Part shown: piece after piece, positions 22,488-32,907 of the stretch
Numbering within the stretch: position 1 is the first letter of the stretch
How the letters are laid out: each line of letters begins with the position of its first letter
NCBI GenBank assembly: GCA_918807975.1
Contig: OU964924.1
Span: 7,576,501-7,640,500 of the forward strand
Source of the DNA: Aplidium turbinatum
Taxonomy: Eukaryota; Chordata; Ascidiacea; Aplousobranchia; Polyclinidae
Reading direction: 5' to 3'
DNA: 64,000 bases
Translations under genes and position numbers: made by a program
The notes under the pieces: model-generated
What the model saw: the letters and a program-made list of their open reading frames with translations, nothing else
Told to the model about the DNA's origin: nothing
Database searches by the model: none

Positions 22488-22655
22488 CTAAGGTGTTGCA
22501 ACCGTGCCATATTTTAAGCTGATTGTCCTGCTTTGGTATCATGCACGTTATAACGTCCGCGTTTTGTCGCTTCTACCTTTTTCTAGACCTCTGCTATGTT
22601 TGTCACATATTGTTTTCTTTCTTGTTGTGATGGTCAGAAATAAAACTGAACTACT
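22488..22655 (+). repeat. Dispersed repeat A, best copy
   Basis: It runs from AAGGTGTTGCAACCGTGCC to GATGGTCAGAAATAAAAC. It is inverted relative to 28932-29098, which carries the same landmarks on the other strand. Confidence 0.75.
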
Positions 22656-22883
22656 TATCTCAGTCACATTTTTTATCAAGCACATTCACTAGATCACTAA
22701 CGACCAAAGTAGTTTACTGCACTAGAATACCTAAGTGCCATATTCGATTTTGAGTAGCGTACCATCATAGATATCTTACATATTATGTATGTAAGATATC
22801 TATGGTACCACTAACAAAGTGTGACTGTGATGCAAGCCACCCACAAAATGGGTGATGAATGATAAACTAACTTGGTCCCGAAC

Positions 22884-23699
22884 AGGGTTGCCAGACTGAA
22901 ATTTACAAAAATGGCCATTATCATCATCATTAAGTTCCTTCCTTTCGTCGAGGGTTGGAGGCAATGAGACGCCAAGTTTCTCTATTGTAAGATTTTTCTA
23001 CTGCAGTTTTGTAGTTAAGTCCTGACCAGTCTTCAATATCATTAGTCCAAATTCTTGGTGGTCTGCCCCTATTTCGTTTGCCGTTCATTTTTCCTTCTAG
23101 TAGTTGTCTTTGAATAAAATTATTGCGAATCATGTGGCCAAAATATTTCAATTTTCTTGATTCAATTGTTTCTAGAACTCCCATGTTGGTTTGTATTCTG
23201 GATAGTACATCTTTGTTTGTGATTTTATCCTTCCATGAAATTTTAAGCATTCTTCTATAAATCCACATTTCAAATTCCTCAAGTCGTTTAACCATAGATA
23301 TCTTATGGTTTAACCACCTGTGATGACAGACTTGACAGTGTCCATGTTTCTGCATTGTAGAGTAGCGTAGTCCATATATAGCATTTCGCAATTCGTTTTC
23401 GAGTGTTGATGTTAATTTTGCGTGTTGTTAATGTCTTTTTCATTTTTACGAAGTTGTTTCTTGCTATTTCTATTCGTCTCAATATTTCCGTATCGCGTCT
23501 GCCATTTTCAGTTATTGTGTGTCCCAGATAGGTAGGCTAAAGCTTTTGACTTGCTTGACCAGCATTCCGTCAATAGTAATATGTAAACTTACAAAAATGG
23601 CCAAACTCACCAAAAAAAAGTCCAACTTGAGGCCAAATAGGTAAAAAAAGGCCAAAAATAAGCCAAACTCAGACAAGATAAAATAAGCATTGTAAGTCG
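22884..23699. mobile_element. hAT element (CAGGGTTGCC family), interrupted
   Basis: It begins CAGGGTTGCCAGACTG, the terminus also seen on the intact 49407-50444 element, followed by GGCCAAA-rich sequence. A LINE (22918-23588) and a 3.3-kb TIR element (23700-27039) are inserted in it. Its continuation is visible at about 27048-27165 (AAAAAAGGCCAAACAAGG). The right terminus is lost. Confidence 0.65.
22918..23588 (-). mobile_element. 5'-truncated LINE, reverse-transcriptase C-terminus
   Basis: Bounded by a perfect 15-bp target duplication, TTACAAAAATGGCCA (22903-22917 and 23589-23603). The minus-strand frame at 22930-23391 encodes the post-RT region of a non-LTR retrotransposon, with RLEEFEMWIYRRMLKISW, KLKYFGHMIR and GRPPRIW motifs. 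Further upstream the frame is broken by shifts. The 3' end is a short (TGA)n tail, as known for several LINE clades. Clade not assigned. Confidence 0.88.
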
Positions 23700-24059
23700 C
23701 ATAGCATCTTTTCACAAATTGGGACTAGGTGGGCAAATTTTTAAAAAAGGGCACTTTTAGCCCGAGAGTTATGTTAAAAAGGGCACTTTTCGCGTGTAAA
23801 TGATGTGAAAAGGGGCATTTTTTTCCCGAGCGTAAAACATGCTTTTTCCTAAGCTTAAAAATGTAGCCTAGATTTCTCAGGCAAATTGTGGGTGAAATAG
23901 CATATCATAATTAGACTAAACTTTTGAGACCCATAAATGATTCCTATATTCATCCCCGCCCACAATATTTTGTAAATAATAATGTAATAAAATTTAATCT
24001 AGCATCATTTAGTTGCAGAGGTCTTTTGTACCGGTACTAAAGTAAAAAGAAACAACTAT

Positions 24060-25258
24060 CCCAGCCAGCAAGCCCATATGGGCCCCATATACTATTTTAA
24101 TGGGCTTGTGGGTATGTGGGTTTTTTTGTTTTTGCCATATGCGCCCAATATGGGCTTTCTTGCAGAATGTGTTGCTAAATGACAAGGTGGAATATAAAAC
24201 TTCCAATCTTCAAATGCGTGATCATATAAATGCATTTTAAGAAATTTAGCCACATAAAATTATTGATCATGGGCTAAGCATGAAATATTGATGGGCTTCC
24301 CACTTTGTTTATGGGCAGACCATGGGCTGCCCACTTTGTTTATGGGCAGACCATGGGCTGCCCACATTTTTTATGGGCAGAACATGGGCAGCCCACATTT
24401 TTTATGGGCAGATCATGGGCTACCCACATTTTTCATGGGCAGGAGATGGGCTGCCCACATTTTTTATGGGTAGACCATGGGCTGCCCACATTTTTTATGG
24501 GCAGACCATGGGCTACCCACATTTTTCATGGGCAGGCCATGGGCTGCCCACATTTTTTATGCGCAGACCATGGGCTACCCACACAGTGATTCAAAGGTTT
24601 GTGGGCAACCCATACTAATATGATATACACCTCGATCAGCATTTGTCTAGACTTTGAGATTTTTTAGTTGTCTCAAACGACATTTGTTGATCTTTTAAAC
24701 AAACACAAAATGAAATTGAACAAGCAAAATTACTGGAGGCACCTTGCTATGCATTGCGCAAAGCTCACTGCTTGCAGTTGGAGCACTTTGGCAAGGTTAG
24801 CAGTAGTACTATTTTTTGTGCTTACGTACCACAAATAGGAAAATGTCACATGGATACATATCTACTCGTGCGTTGTTGATCAAAAGATTCATCATCGTGT
24901 GCGCTGTCTGCAGTTGACGCTCTTGGCTTACGCCGATTGAGCACTTTACTGGGGGCACCTTGCTATGCATTGCGCAAAGTTCACTTCTTGCAGCACTTTG
25001 TCATCTGTCTGCAGTTATATACATATGGGCAGCCTGTATTAGATTTATGGGTTACACATGGGCAGCCCATATTAGATTTGTGGGTTGAGTGTGAGCAACC
25101 CACATGAAACCCATAAATGAATATGGGCAGCCTATATGGGGGCAATGTGATGCCCGCGGACACAATGTGTATGGGCTCCATATGGGCATCTCACATGGGG
25201 CCCGTACATCAGCCCATATGGGTCCCCATGTGGGGCCCATATAGGCTTGCTGGCTGGG
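24060..25258. mobile_element. Inverted-repeat unit rich in CCCATATGGGC
   Basis: The left end (24060-24090) carries CCCAGCCAGCAAGCCCATAT and the right end (25219-25258) the complement, GGCTTGCTGGCTGGG preceded by GGGCCCATATA. Many ATGGGC/GCCCAT words fill both flanks. It contains the 31-bp minisatellite and a diverged direct repeat (24731-24795 and 24948-25003). No clean target duplication was found. Confidence 0.55.
24290..24588 (+). repeat. 31-bp minisatellite, about 9.6 copies
   Basis: The unit contains CATGGGCTGCCCACATTTT and TTATGGGCAGAC. Phase is regular, e.g. CATGGGC at 24321, 24352, 24383 and 24414. Because 31 is not a multiple of three, all three plus frames stay open and give near-identical repeat peptides. 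I do not treat these as genes. Confidence 0.92.
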
Positions 25259-25455
25259 ATGGTAATAGCCTATATGAAACACAACTGCTAAGATATTATA
25301 ATGAGTTAAATCTATATAGAATTAGATGATTCTAAAGAGCTGGTATTTTATTTTGATGAAAATCAGGAAACAAACTTCAGTAATTCAGACATTTAGAATC
25401 TCACACAAAATTTGAGGTAGCCTACGGTAGGCTACTCACAACACAAATTGATAAT

Positions 25456-25560
25456 GTGAAGAAAGGGGCGTTCTTCCCGGCTATCAGCACAAGGCTGAGC
25501 ACTCGGGCGAAACACGGTGTCTATCGCTGTCAATTCTTGCTACAAATCGGCTGCCGAGAA
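25456..25560 (+). mobile_element. Hammerhead-family retroposed fragment with 15-bp TSD
   Basis: A 105-bp insert flanked by perfect 15-bp duplications, ACACAAATTGATAAT (25441-25455 and 25561-25575). It joins an inverted piece of the 20-kb repeat body (GTGAAGAAAGG...CTATCAGCACA) to the 3' half of the hammerhead (GGGCGAAACAC) and its downstream sequence (TGTCTATCGCTGTC). The CTGATGA half is missing, so this copy is not a working ribozyme. Confidence 0.8.
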
Positions 25561-25677
25561 ACACAAATTGATAATAATTATTCTGCTTGAATGGAACATT
25601 AAAGATATTATAAGTAAGGTCAAAGGTAGGCTCATAAGTTCTAAATGCAGGCCTATGCTAAAGCTTTCCATTTAGCT

Positions 25678-26873
25678 CAGTGGTTCCCAACCCGGGGGTA
25701 AATTACCCCCAGGGGGTAATTTGCCTATTTTTGGGGGTAACGAGACCCGATTTGGAAACAATGAAGCAAGTGAAGGTAATGAACTTTATAAAAGTTGAGG
25801 AATTGAACAGCTCCGTCTTTTCAAGGAACTGTGCAAGAAGATGGGAGAAAGATACGAAGCATTAGCCTACTGTACCACACACAAGTACGATGGCTGTCTC
25901 GTGGCAAGGTGATGACCCGCCTGGTCGAACTTCGTGAGGCTATCCATGTTTTTATGATAGAAAAGAAGTCGGACTTGGCTGAATATTTCCCTAACCAACA
26001 GTGGATTTCCCAGCTGTGTTACCTGGCTGATATCTTTGGTGAATTGAACAAAGACAATCTTTTAATTCAAGGCAAGAATGTAACTGTGATCGACACCAAA
26101 GTAGCCGTAGCTGCATTTATCGCGAGGGTTAAATTATGTAACAACCGAATTGGAAGAGGCACAGTAGTGTAGTTTCAGACACTTGACATGTACTTCGAAG
26201 GTAATGGACTTGAGTTGACAGCGGCGTTGAAGGAGGACATTGCTGACCACTTAGGCCAGCAAGCCAAGAAGATGGACATTGGCCAACTACTTTCCGAATT
26301 TGGACACGGCTAGTCTCCGATGTTGCACTGAGCCCTTCACATGTGATGACAGCCAGGTGGATGATGACGACTTTCCGGCCAAAGAAGAATTTATCACTCT
26401 CCGAATGAACAAAGCCTTGAAACTTGATTTCAAGGGGAAGGCTTGGATTGGAACCCTTCTGGTTTGGCAGACTCCAGGACGCACCAACATTAGCGACACA
26501 GCATTAAATATCATGACATTTTTTTCAACAACGTATCGCTGTGACAAAGGTCTTCAACTGTCTTGGGAATGAAGACAAATAAGCGCAATCGCCTGGATGT
26601 CGAAAGCGACACAAGAATCGCCCCCTCAGTAGGCTACCACAAAGCCCAGGATCACACAGCTGGCGGCTGAAGTCCAGGTCCAACCTTCGCGTTGACTGTT
26701 TACCACGCATTGTCATCTTGTATTCAGCATTGTATTGCATTTTGATTGTCATAGTTAGCCCTTTTGAAATACATAGCAATAAACACTTTGTTTTTGAAAA
26801 TTGATATTGGGGGTAATTGGCTCACTTCATGGCGGAGGTTAGGGTAACAGCCAAAAAAGGTTGAAAACCACTG
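25678..26873 (+). mobile_element. hAT element, ZBED5-like, internally decayed
   Basis: The left end is CAGTGGTTCCCAACCCGG and the right end GGTTGAAAACCACTG. Transposase remnants on the plus strand read HTQVRWLSRGKVMTRLVELR, then WISQLCYLADIFGELN, then a C-terminal piece at 26279-26572 (ALNIMTFFSTTYRCDKGLQ), in different frames. This matches the ZBED5/FAM200-type hAT transposase. The flanks share ATTTAG but give no clean 8-bp duplication. Confidence 0.82.
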
Positions 26874-27172
26874 AATTTAGTTGTTCATTCTTTAACTTGG
26901 ATGTAATTTAAACAAAAATTAAGTCTTAAAAATTGCCCACCTAGTTTCAAACTTGGGGGGCAAAGAAAGGGCCAGGTGGGCAAGCAAAGGGACTAGGTGA
27001 GCAAGTGCCCACTTAGTTTATATGTGAAAAGATGCTATGGTAAGTCGTGACTCCATGTGCCAGAATCCGAACTTGGATTTGTTCTTGTTGAATATCAGCA
27101 TTCAGCAGCAGAAATGCCAAAGCCAAAGTAATACAAAAAAGGCCAAACAAGGAAAATATTAGATAAGTCAAG

Positions 27173-27505
27173 TCAATTTATTTTGTTTCAACAGCGCCAT
27201 ATATTAACAAACAAACAGAGTAAATGTAATTGTCAAAATAATGCATTTTACAACTGTTGGTTAGATTATAGCGCAATCAGGATGGTAGCGAAAGACCATG
27301 AGTAGTCACATAGTCAGCCACCACCCCATCACAGTAAATCTAACTACACATTTATACACACTACTAGTGTGCAGAGGCAGGCACACTAGCCTACATCAAT
27401 AAATAAAAAGGTTCGCCACTGATATTGAGAAACAACTGCTGTTGGTTTGAATCTTCTTCTCAGACTGAGTAAGCCGAGGATGAAGACTCAAACCAGCAAC
27501 CAAGA
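27173..27505 (+). repeat. Dispersed repeat C, copy 1
   Basis: It starts GTCAAGTCAATTTATTTTG and matches 51230-51574 closely throughout. In copy 2 this unit is joined directly to repeat D. Here the two are separated by a 360-bp stretch of repeat B. Confidence 0.85.
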
Positions 27506-27865
27506 GTTTGAGTTATGACATCACAACCAAGTTTTTGAATGCGAGACTCTCAAAGTAAAAACTTCTGGAAACTTGTCACTTTTTGAATTTCTTTTGTGTT
27601 AAATCGCCCTTGTTGCTCTTTCGAGTGTTAATTGTAGGTCTATATTACAATCGACAAAATAAAAGTTTTCTTTTCTCGCTTTCTTTTCTAGGTTTGGTGG
27701 CTGTGCATTTTTAAGATTATGTTTTTGAAACACTGTTTTATTGATGCATATTTTAAACTTTTTGGTTTTGCCATCTTTTCCTTTTGTTGATGTAAAATTC
27801 GTGTGTTTACGTTATCGTTCTCTACATGTTCGCGCCAGCAATGAAAAAATAAAATTGAATTGAAC
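27506..27865 (+). repeat. Dispersed repeat B, copy interrupting C/D
   Basis: It shares with 46515-49262 the order CTTGTCACTTTTTGAA, GTGTTAATTGTAGG, TTGGTGGCTGTGCA, TTTTGCCATCTTT and the end AAATAAAATTGAA. It is absent from the C/D copy at 51226-51720, so it is probably an insertion. Confidence 0.7.
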
Positions 27866-27995
27866 CAACCACCAATATGTGATTGTGTGCTAGAATAGGC
27901 TACAGCACTTGCGAAAGTTTTCCTGAAATAACGGGGATAAACGTGAATACCTCTACATGTAAAACCGTGTAAAACATACAAAAACAGGACAATTT
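27866..27995 (+). repeat. Dispersed repeat D, copy 1
   Basis: It matches 51575-51720, including GTGTGCTAGAATAG and GCGAAAGTTTTCCTGAAATA. Confidence 0.75.
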
Positions 27996-28689
27996 CAAGA
28001 GAGGTAGGTATTTCAAGTTAATTTTAGTCACTCAGAGCGAATCAAGATATTTGAAGATCGTTTCAGTGTTGTTTTCGTGTTTCTTCTGCAGTGTTGTCGA
28101 TTTTAATTTGATTAATAAATTTCGTATGTCGACTATTGTGTTCCCAAGTTTTTAAAATGTTTGGATTGATATTTCTGCACTAAATAAATAAGAATTAGGA
28201 AAATTGCGGATCCCGTGGTAATTTATATTGTCCTGTGGATCAACATCGTTTTTGGGATCCATTACGCCAAGGTTTGTTTTTTTTTTCAGATGAAACTATT
28301 TGAAAATAATCAGTAGGTATGCAGGAGCTAACAATGTCAAATGTAATTAAATTTATTCCAAAATAAACATGCAATGAAAGATTTGTAGTATCCACAAATT
28401 TCCCCAACTGTACAATTACGTATTAGGGACTTTTCCGTAAACTGCAAAATCCTTGCTCTCAATCAGGTTTTCAGCTGAAATTAATTTTTTGTAAAGTAGC
28501 CGCAAGTAGCTAGAAGTGATTACCACCAAAAATATATACAGTACATTCAGAATTAAAGAGTGGGTGAAGAAAAATATTTCGTGTTTACGAAAAAAATTGT
28601 GGTTAGGGAAATCACTAATACTGTAAAATGGTGCTGTCCGGTGGCATAGCAAAAGCATAAGATCATGTTTTCTTTGGCATTTTTCGGAT
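27996..28689. other. No gene seen
   Basis: AT-rich. The minus frame at 28416-28658 is hydrophobic but has no splice context, start context or family resemblance. Confidence 0.4.
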
Positions 28690-28935
28690 TAGTCAAAACT
28701 TAGGAAGAAGACAGGTTGCATAGTAATTAATACATAGCTGCTACCAGAAAGAAAGAACACACGTCACAACAAATACTGCAATTAAATGAAAGAACTTCCG
28801 CTGCGCCCTGTTGATATCAATTTTAAGCAAATTTCGTTCAGGCCAATTTTATTTCAAGTTCGCTTTTTGTCTCACAGACAGATAAGGCAGTACACAACAG
28901 GGTTGAGCATCTACAAATGTTTTTAGATCCAGTTC
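28690..28935 (+). repeat. Dispersed repeat G, copy 1
   Basis: Inverted copy of 55063-55345. Shared landmarks are GCGCCCTGTTGATATCAATT, TTTTTGTCTCACAGACAG and AACAGGGTTGAGCAT. Confidence 0.75.
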
Positions 28936-29098
28936 AGTTCAGTTGTTTTTATTTCTGACCATCATATCAAAACAATACACGTCAGCATAGCAAAGGTCGA
29001 GAAAAGGGTAGAAGCGACAAAACGCGAACGTTAAAACGTGCTTGAGACCGAAGTAAGTTATTGAGTTGAAAGAAATTTGGCACGGTCGCAAGACCTTC
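28932..29098 (-). repeat. Dispersed repeat A, minus copy
   Basis: It begins GTTCAGTTGTTTTTATTTCT and ends TTTGGCACGGTCGCAAGACC, the reverse of 22488-22655. It sits between repeat G and the SINE-like repeat E, which are adjacent in the 55-kb copy. Confidence 0.72.
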
Positions 29099-29284
29099 AG
29101 AAAAATTTAAGATATAAAGGGAAAATAAAAAAAGAAAATGTTACAAAACAAAAACAACATATATTTAGGCTATAGCTTTATTGGCCCACATAGCTTTAGC
29201 TGATATATTTAAGATTTGTATGGACAGTTGCTATGAAGATCGGCCATGGTGCGTTATCAAGAGTGCTGATGGTCGTAAGGGGGA

Positions 29285-29560
29285 ACACAACGAAAAGTTA
29301 AGCTGAAAACATTCGACTGTTTCTCTCCATTCAGCGGCACCTAGTGAATGGGATAATTCTCCAACAATCGGAAAACTTCACTCTGCCAATCTCGGTAACC
29401 GGCCCTGCTTCAAGAGCCTCTAACAAGTATGTGAAACTGCCAGGAATACCAAGGCTTTGTCAGCCCGAAGATAAAGATTCAAAACCAAAACACTTGCAAA
29501 TATGTAAAGTAGCCCAGTCTTCGATATTAGTGTCGGCAATTGCTGAGGTGACTGCCGACG
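29285..29560 (+). repeat. SINE-like repeat E
   Basis: Landmarks are AAGCTGAAAACATTCGACTG, TCTCCATTCAGCGGCACCTA, GCCAATCTCGGTAACCGG and AAACTGCCAGGAAT, ending in GATAAAGATTCAAAACC. Related to 45222-45345, 48071-49139 (minus) and 60085-60150 (minus). Confidence 0.6.
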
Positions 29561-29914
29561 CAGATGCATGAATGGCGCATCAGCGTCAGCAATAAAAATG
29601 CCGAAGCCACACGAGCGCTTGTAAGGACCACAAGATTACAAAAAAAAACTAATTTTCTTGACTAGAAGATGTTGATTCAATCTTACTATTGCTGAATGTT
29701 TTATTTGGATTACTTCCTACTTCGCCAGCGCTTCGACACGTGCCCAGCTGGGAGAATTGAATCTTTTATAGAAATATCACCCTATTTGCGTTGACTTAAC
29801 GCCAGTCCAGCTGCTACAGCATCTGATGATACCGATTCTGACTAGTTCTTTATCAAACAGACTTTGTGTTGCTCGCAGAGTCGCAATTGTGCCGAAATTA
29901 TGTTAACTTATATG

Positions 29915-31936
29915 CAGGGCTGGATTTCAGCCGGAGCGGTCCGGAGCGCTGCTCTGGAAGCTCGATTAAAAAATTGGATTCTCCGGAACGGCGTTCCGGA
30001 AGCTCAAATATTTTATACTCTTATTATGCTTTGTCCTGTTCAGTAAAAGTATATCCATAATTCTTGATGAGTCGAACACGTTAAATCGGGTATTCACTCT
30101 GATAATTAATATATCTTCGTACCAGTCTTGACGGAAGCGAACCTGTGAATGTATTAATTTTGTAGGTATTGTTGAGCTCGCTATTCTTACAGCGAATGGC
30201 ATCTATGATTCCCTGAAGAGCTGCCTAAAATTATATGGCATGTCTACAACATTTTTATCTTCTTGTTTGATTGGTGTTGTATGTGATGGCGTCGTATGAT
30301 GATAGGTCGCAAAAATGGTGTAGCAAAATTGCTTCGTGATGAATTTCCAGACATTGTAGTGGGGTGGTATTGCGCAACTATAGGTTGGAACTATCGGTTC
30401 GTCATGCTGTAAAATCAGTCAGTAATTTGAATCGATTTCGATCTTTTATGGACAAACGCTATAGCCTTTACCACGCTTCTAGCAATAGCAGGGAATTGGG
30501 TGAATGTGCAGCGGCTGTTGAAGTGCAGTTGTTGAAAATCGGAAGGGCAGGCTTACTGGACACACGTTGGGTAGCCTCGAGTTTCCGCACAGTTAGTGCC
30601 GTCTGGAATGATTTCCCAGCACTTGTCGAATTTTTCAAAAAGGGGGCTATTAGCGACACAAGAGATTCTCGGAAACGTGCGAAATATCAAGGACTCTTGT
30701 CGAAGATAACATCCACGGATTTCTTGTTGGACTTGGCTTTGATGTACGAATACTCACAAGAATTATCCGAAATAGCCTAAGCCTTGAATTGTAAAACAGA
30801 GCATGTAAGCTACTATTTAAGATGCAGATAACAAAATTAATAATCTTGCAAAATTATTTGAAACATGAAGGAACAAACCCGGACGACATTATGGCATTGC
30901 TAAGGATGCTGAAGAAAACTTAGAGTTCAAAGGTGTAGAATTAGCCTACATGTAAACAATTACAGAAATAGCCCGCTAATCACTCCCCGGATCTTCTCAC
31001 TGTAAATCAAAAAGTGTAGTTTTAACCACTTCTAGGGGTGGTCTAAAAATTCCACTTCTACTTTTTTATTCTCACCCCATAGCCTATTGGGAAATATGGT
31101 CATTTCCACCCTACTAAAGGGTGATATTTTCCACCCAACAGAGAAGGGTGTATAATCACTTAGGAAATTCCATCCAAGATCGCTTGTTGAATTCAACAGA
31201 CTTGTCATTTATTAACAGCTGAAAAATACTTGATTCAACTATTTGGCCAGAGGGCACAGTAGCCTAATTGTTGTGAACGAGAAGCTGCTGTGAAAGGACT
31301 TCGTGAATATATAACTACGAAATGAAGATCCCAGAGTCTTCAAAATTTGATAACGTCACTATAATCCCTTCCAGTTTCATTGAGCGAGTGTGAGCGCGGA
31401 TTTTCACAAATGAACCTCATACTGACATCTGACCGTGCTTCTCTACAAACTGTAGGCCTAACTGTTTCAAGTTTACTCTTTATACGAATGATCCGTCTGC
31501 CACTGAGAAATTTTATCCAGCGAAGTATCTTGGATCCTGATTACGCCATGGACGTAACCCGGCAATTGAGACCCGAAGTCGCCAGAGGTTTTATGATTTT
31601 GAATAGCCTACAATAAGTGTCTTAAAATTTGTAGGCTATAACTTGAAAAATCAAAAATAAAAAGTGGAAAAAACTAAAAACTAAATTTTTTTCTTTAGGC
31701 TATAACTTGTATTTTTTTTTGTATTATTGTTTCACTAAAATATGAATATTTGCATTGAACAACGCTATACCATCTATAGACCATGATACGTACTTTAGCA
31801 ACGTTTCAGGTACAACAAGTGTGTTGTTTCAAAGTCTTATATTCTGAATTTCTTCCACGGCACCTAGTGCATTTGGAAAGTAAAAAAAGTAAAAAACTAG
31901 CGCTCTGGAAGCTAATCTTCTGGAAATCGACCACTG
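29915..31936 (+). mobile_element. 2.0-kb hAT transposon (KIAA1586-like), decayed
   Basis: A perfect 8-bp duplication, CTTATATG, flanks the element (29907-29914 and 31937-31944). The left end is CAGGGCTGGATTTCAGCC; the right end is a diverged complement ending CGACCACTG. Plus-strand transposase remnants are a core at 30364-30780 (YRLELSVRHAV, LDTRWVASSFRTVSAVW) and the C-terminal dimerisation region at 31380-31616 (SECERGFSQMNLI...VSSLLFIR). The two parts are in separate frames with a degraded stretch between, so it cannot encode an active protein. Confidence 0.9.
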
Positions 31937-31944
31937 CTTATATG

Positions 31945-32907
31945 TAAATCGAGGCAATCTTTTCGGAGAGCTATTAATTTGTTACCGGTACCTGGTTGAG
32001 CAATTTACGTTATTTTATAATTCAACTTCGCTAGATGTCGAATTAATGAAAAACAAACGTAAATTTCTTATTGGGCATTGTTACGCTGCACAACCTGCCT
32101 GGAAAATTAAATCGATTTGTGCTGTTTGCCGTTTGGCCTCGGCAATGTTTTTGCCGAAATAAAAATATGCCAATTTCGAAGACTCGTAGCCTACATTCTT
32201 ACAATGCCCTGTTGTGCTGCTGCATAAAACAAAATTACTTCGTTTCGACATAATTTCCAAACAAATATTGTATTTAGGTGGAATGCATATTAAAACACAG
32301 GTCATTAAAACAAAATGTTTCGTACAAATAAAATATGTTTTCAACACTCATAATTTACGAACGTTCAACATCAATTTTTTTGGAAGAAATGTCATAGGTG
32401 GCTAATTAATGTGTGTAGGTTAACAGTTAACTTACACATTCCAGACCTATCAGGTGTGCTCGTTTAACTTTGCGAACCAGTGACAATAAGGTTTGAATCA
32501 ATGTTTTCAAAATCGACAATTCAAAGCATTCTAACGTAGAAAGATGGAATCAACTCTTTCTCCATTGAAATTGTAAACGTACAGCAGGCTAAACCAGGGG
32601 TCCGCAAATAGTGGGTCGAGGACTCCTGAGCTGCACCACACCACACACATACGAAGTTATTCCTTTCACACAATCCACATGATCGATATATTGATGCCCG
32701 GCATCAAAAAATCCTGGTTACAAAATTCAACGCATAAAGCACTAACAAATATTGTAATATTTAAATTGTTTCATTCAGTCAGCACTTTGTCAAGACAGCT
32801 TGAATGTTTGACATTGCATAGTGCTTTTGTAATTGCTGGTTGGGTCAGATTTTCTAAATCCGTTTTGACAATAACATTTACTCCCTAAAATCTTCTGACA
32901 TGATTAT
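31945..32907. other. No gene seen
   Basis: No supported exon. A possible transposon end, CCAGGGGTCCGCAAATAG, lies at about 32595. Short open frames on both strands lack context. Confidence 0.4.

Larger units (their letters stand above)
23700..27039. mobile_element. 3.3-kb TIR element with 8-bp duplication
   Basis: Perfect 17-bp terminal inverted repeats, CATAGCATCTTTTCACA (23700-23716 and 27023-27039), are flanked by the 8-bp duplication GTAAGTCG (23692-23699 and 27040-27047). Subterminal copies of CTAGGTGGGCAA-like sequence lie at both ends. The duplication length suggests a hAT-superfamily element. Its interior is filled by other inserts: a TIR/minisatellite unit (24060-25258), a hammerhead-derived retroposed fragment (25456-25560) and a second hAT (25678-26873). 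I found no transposase frame that clearly belongs to the outer element. Confidence 0.8.

Noticed and set aside
24290-24588. CRISPR-like array
   Set aside because: Repeats are contiguous with no variable spacers; this is a eukaryotic minisatellite.
24288-24618. Overlapping open frames giving proteins with repeated MGRPWAAH-type peptides
   Set aside because: They are the three frames of a 31-bp minisatellite, with no start, splice or family evidence.
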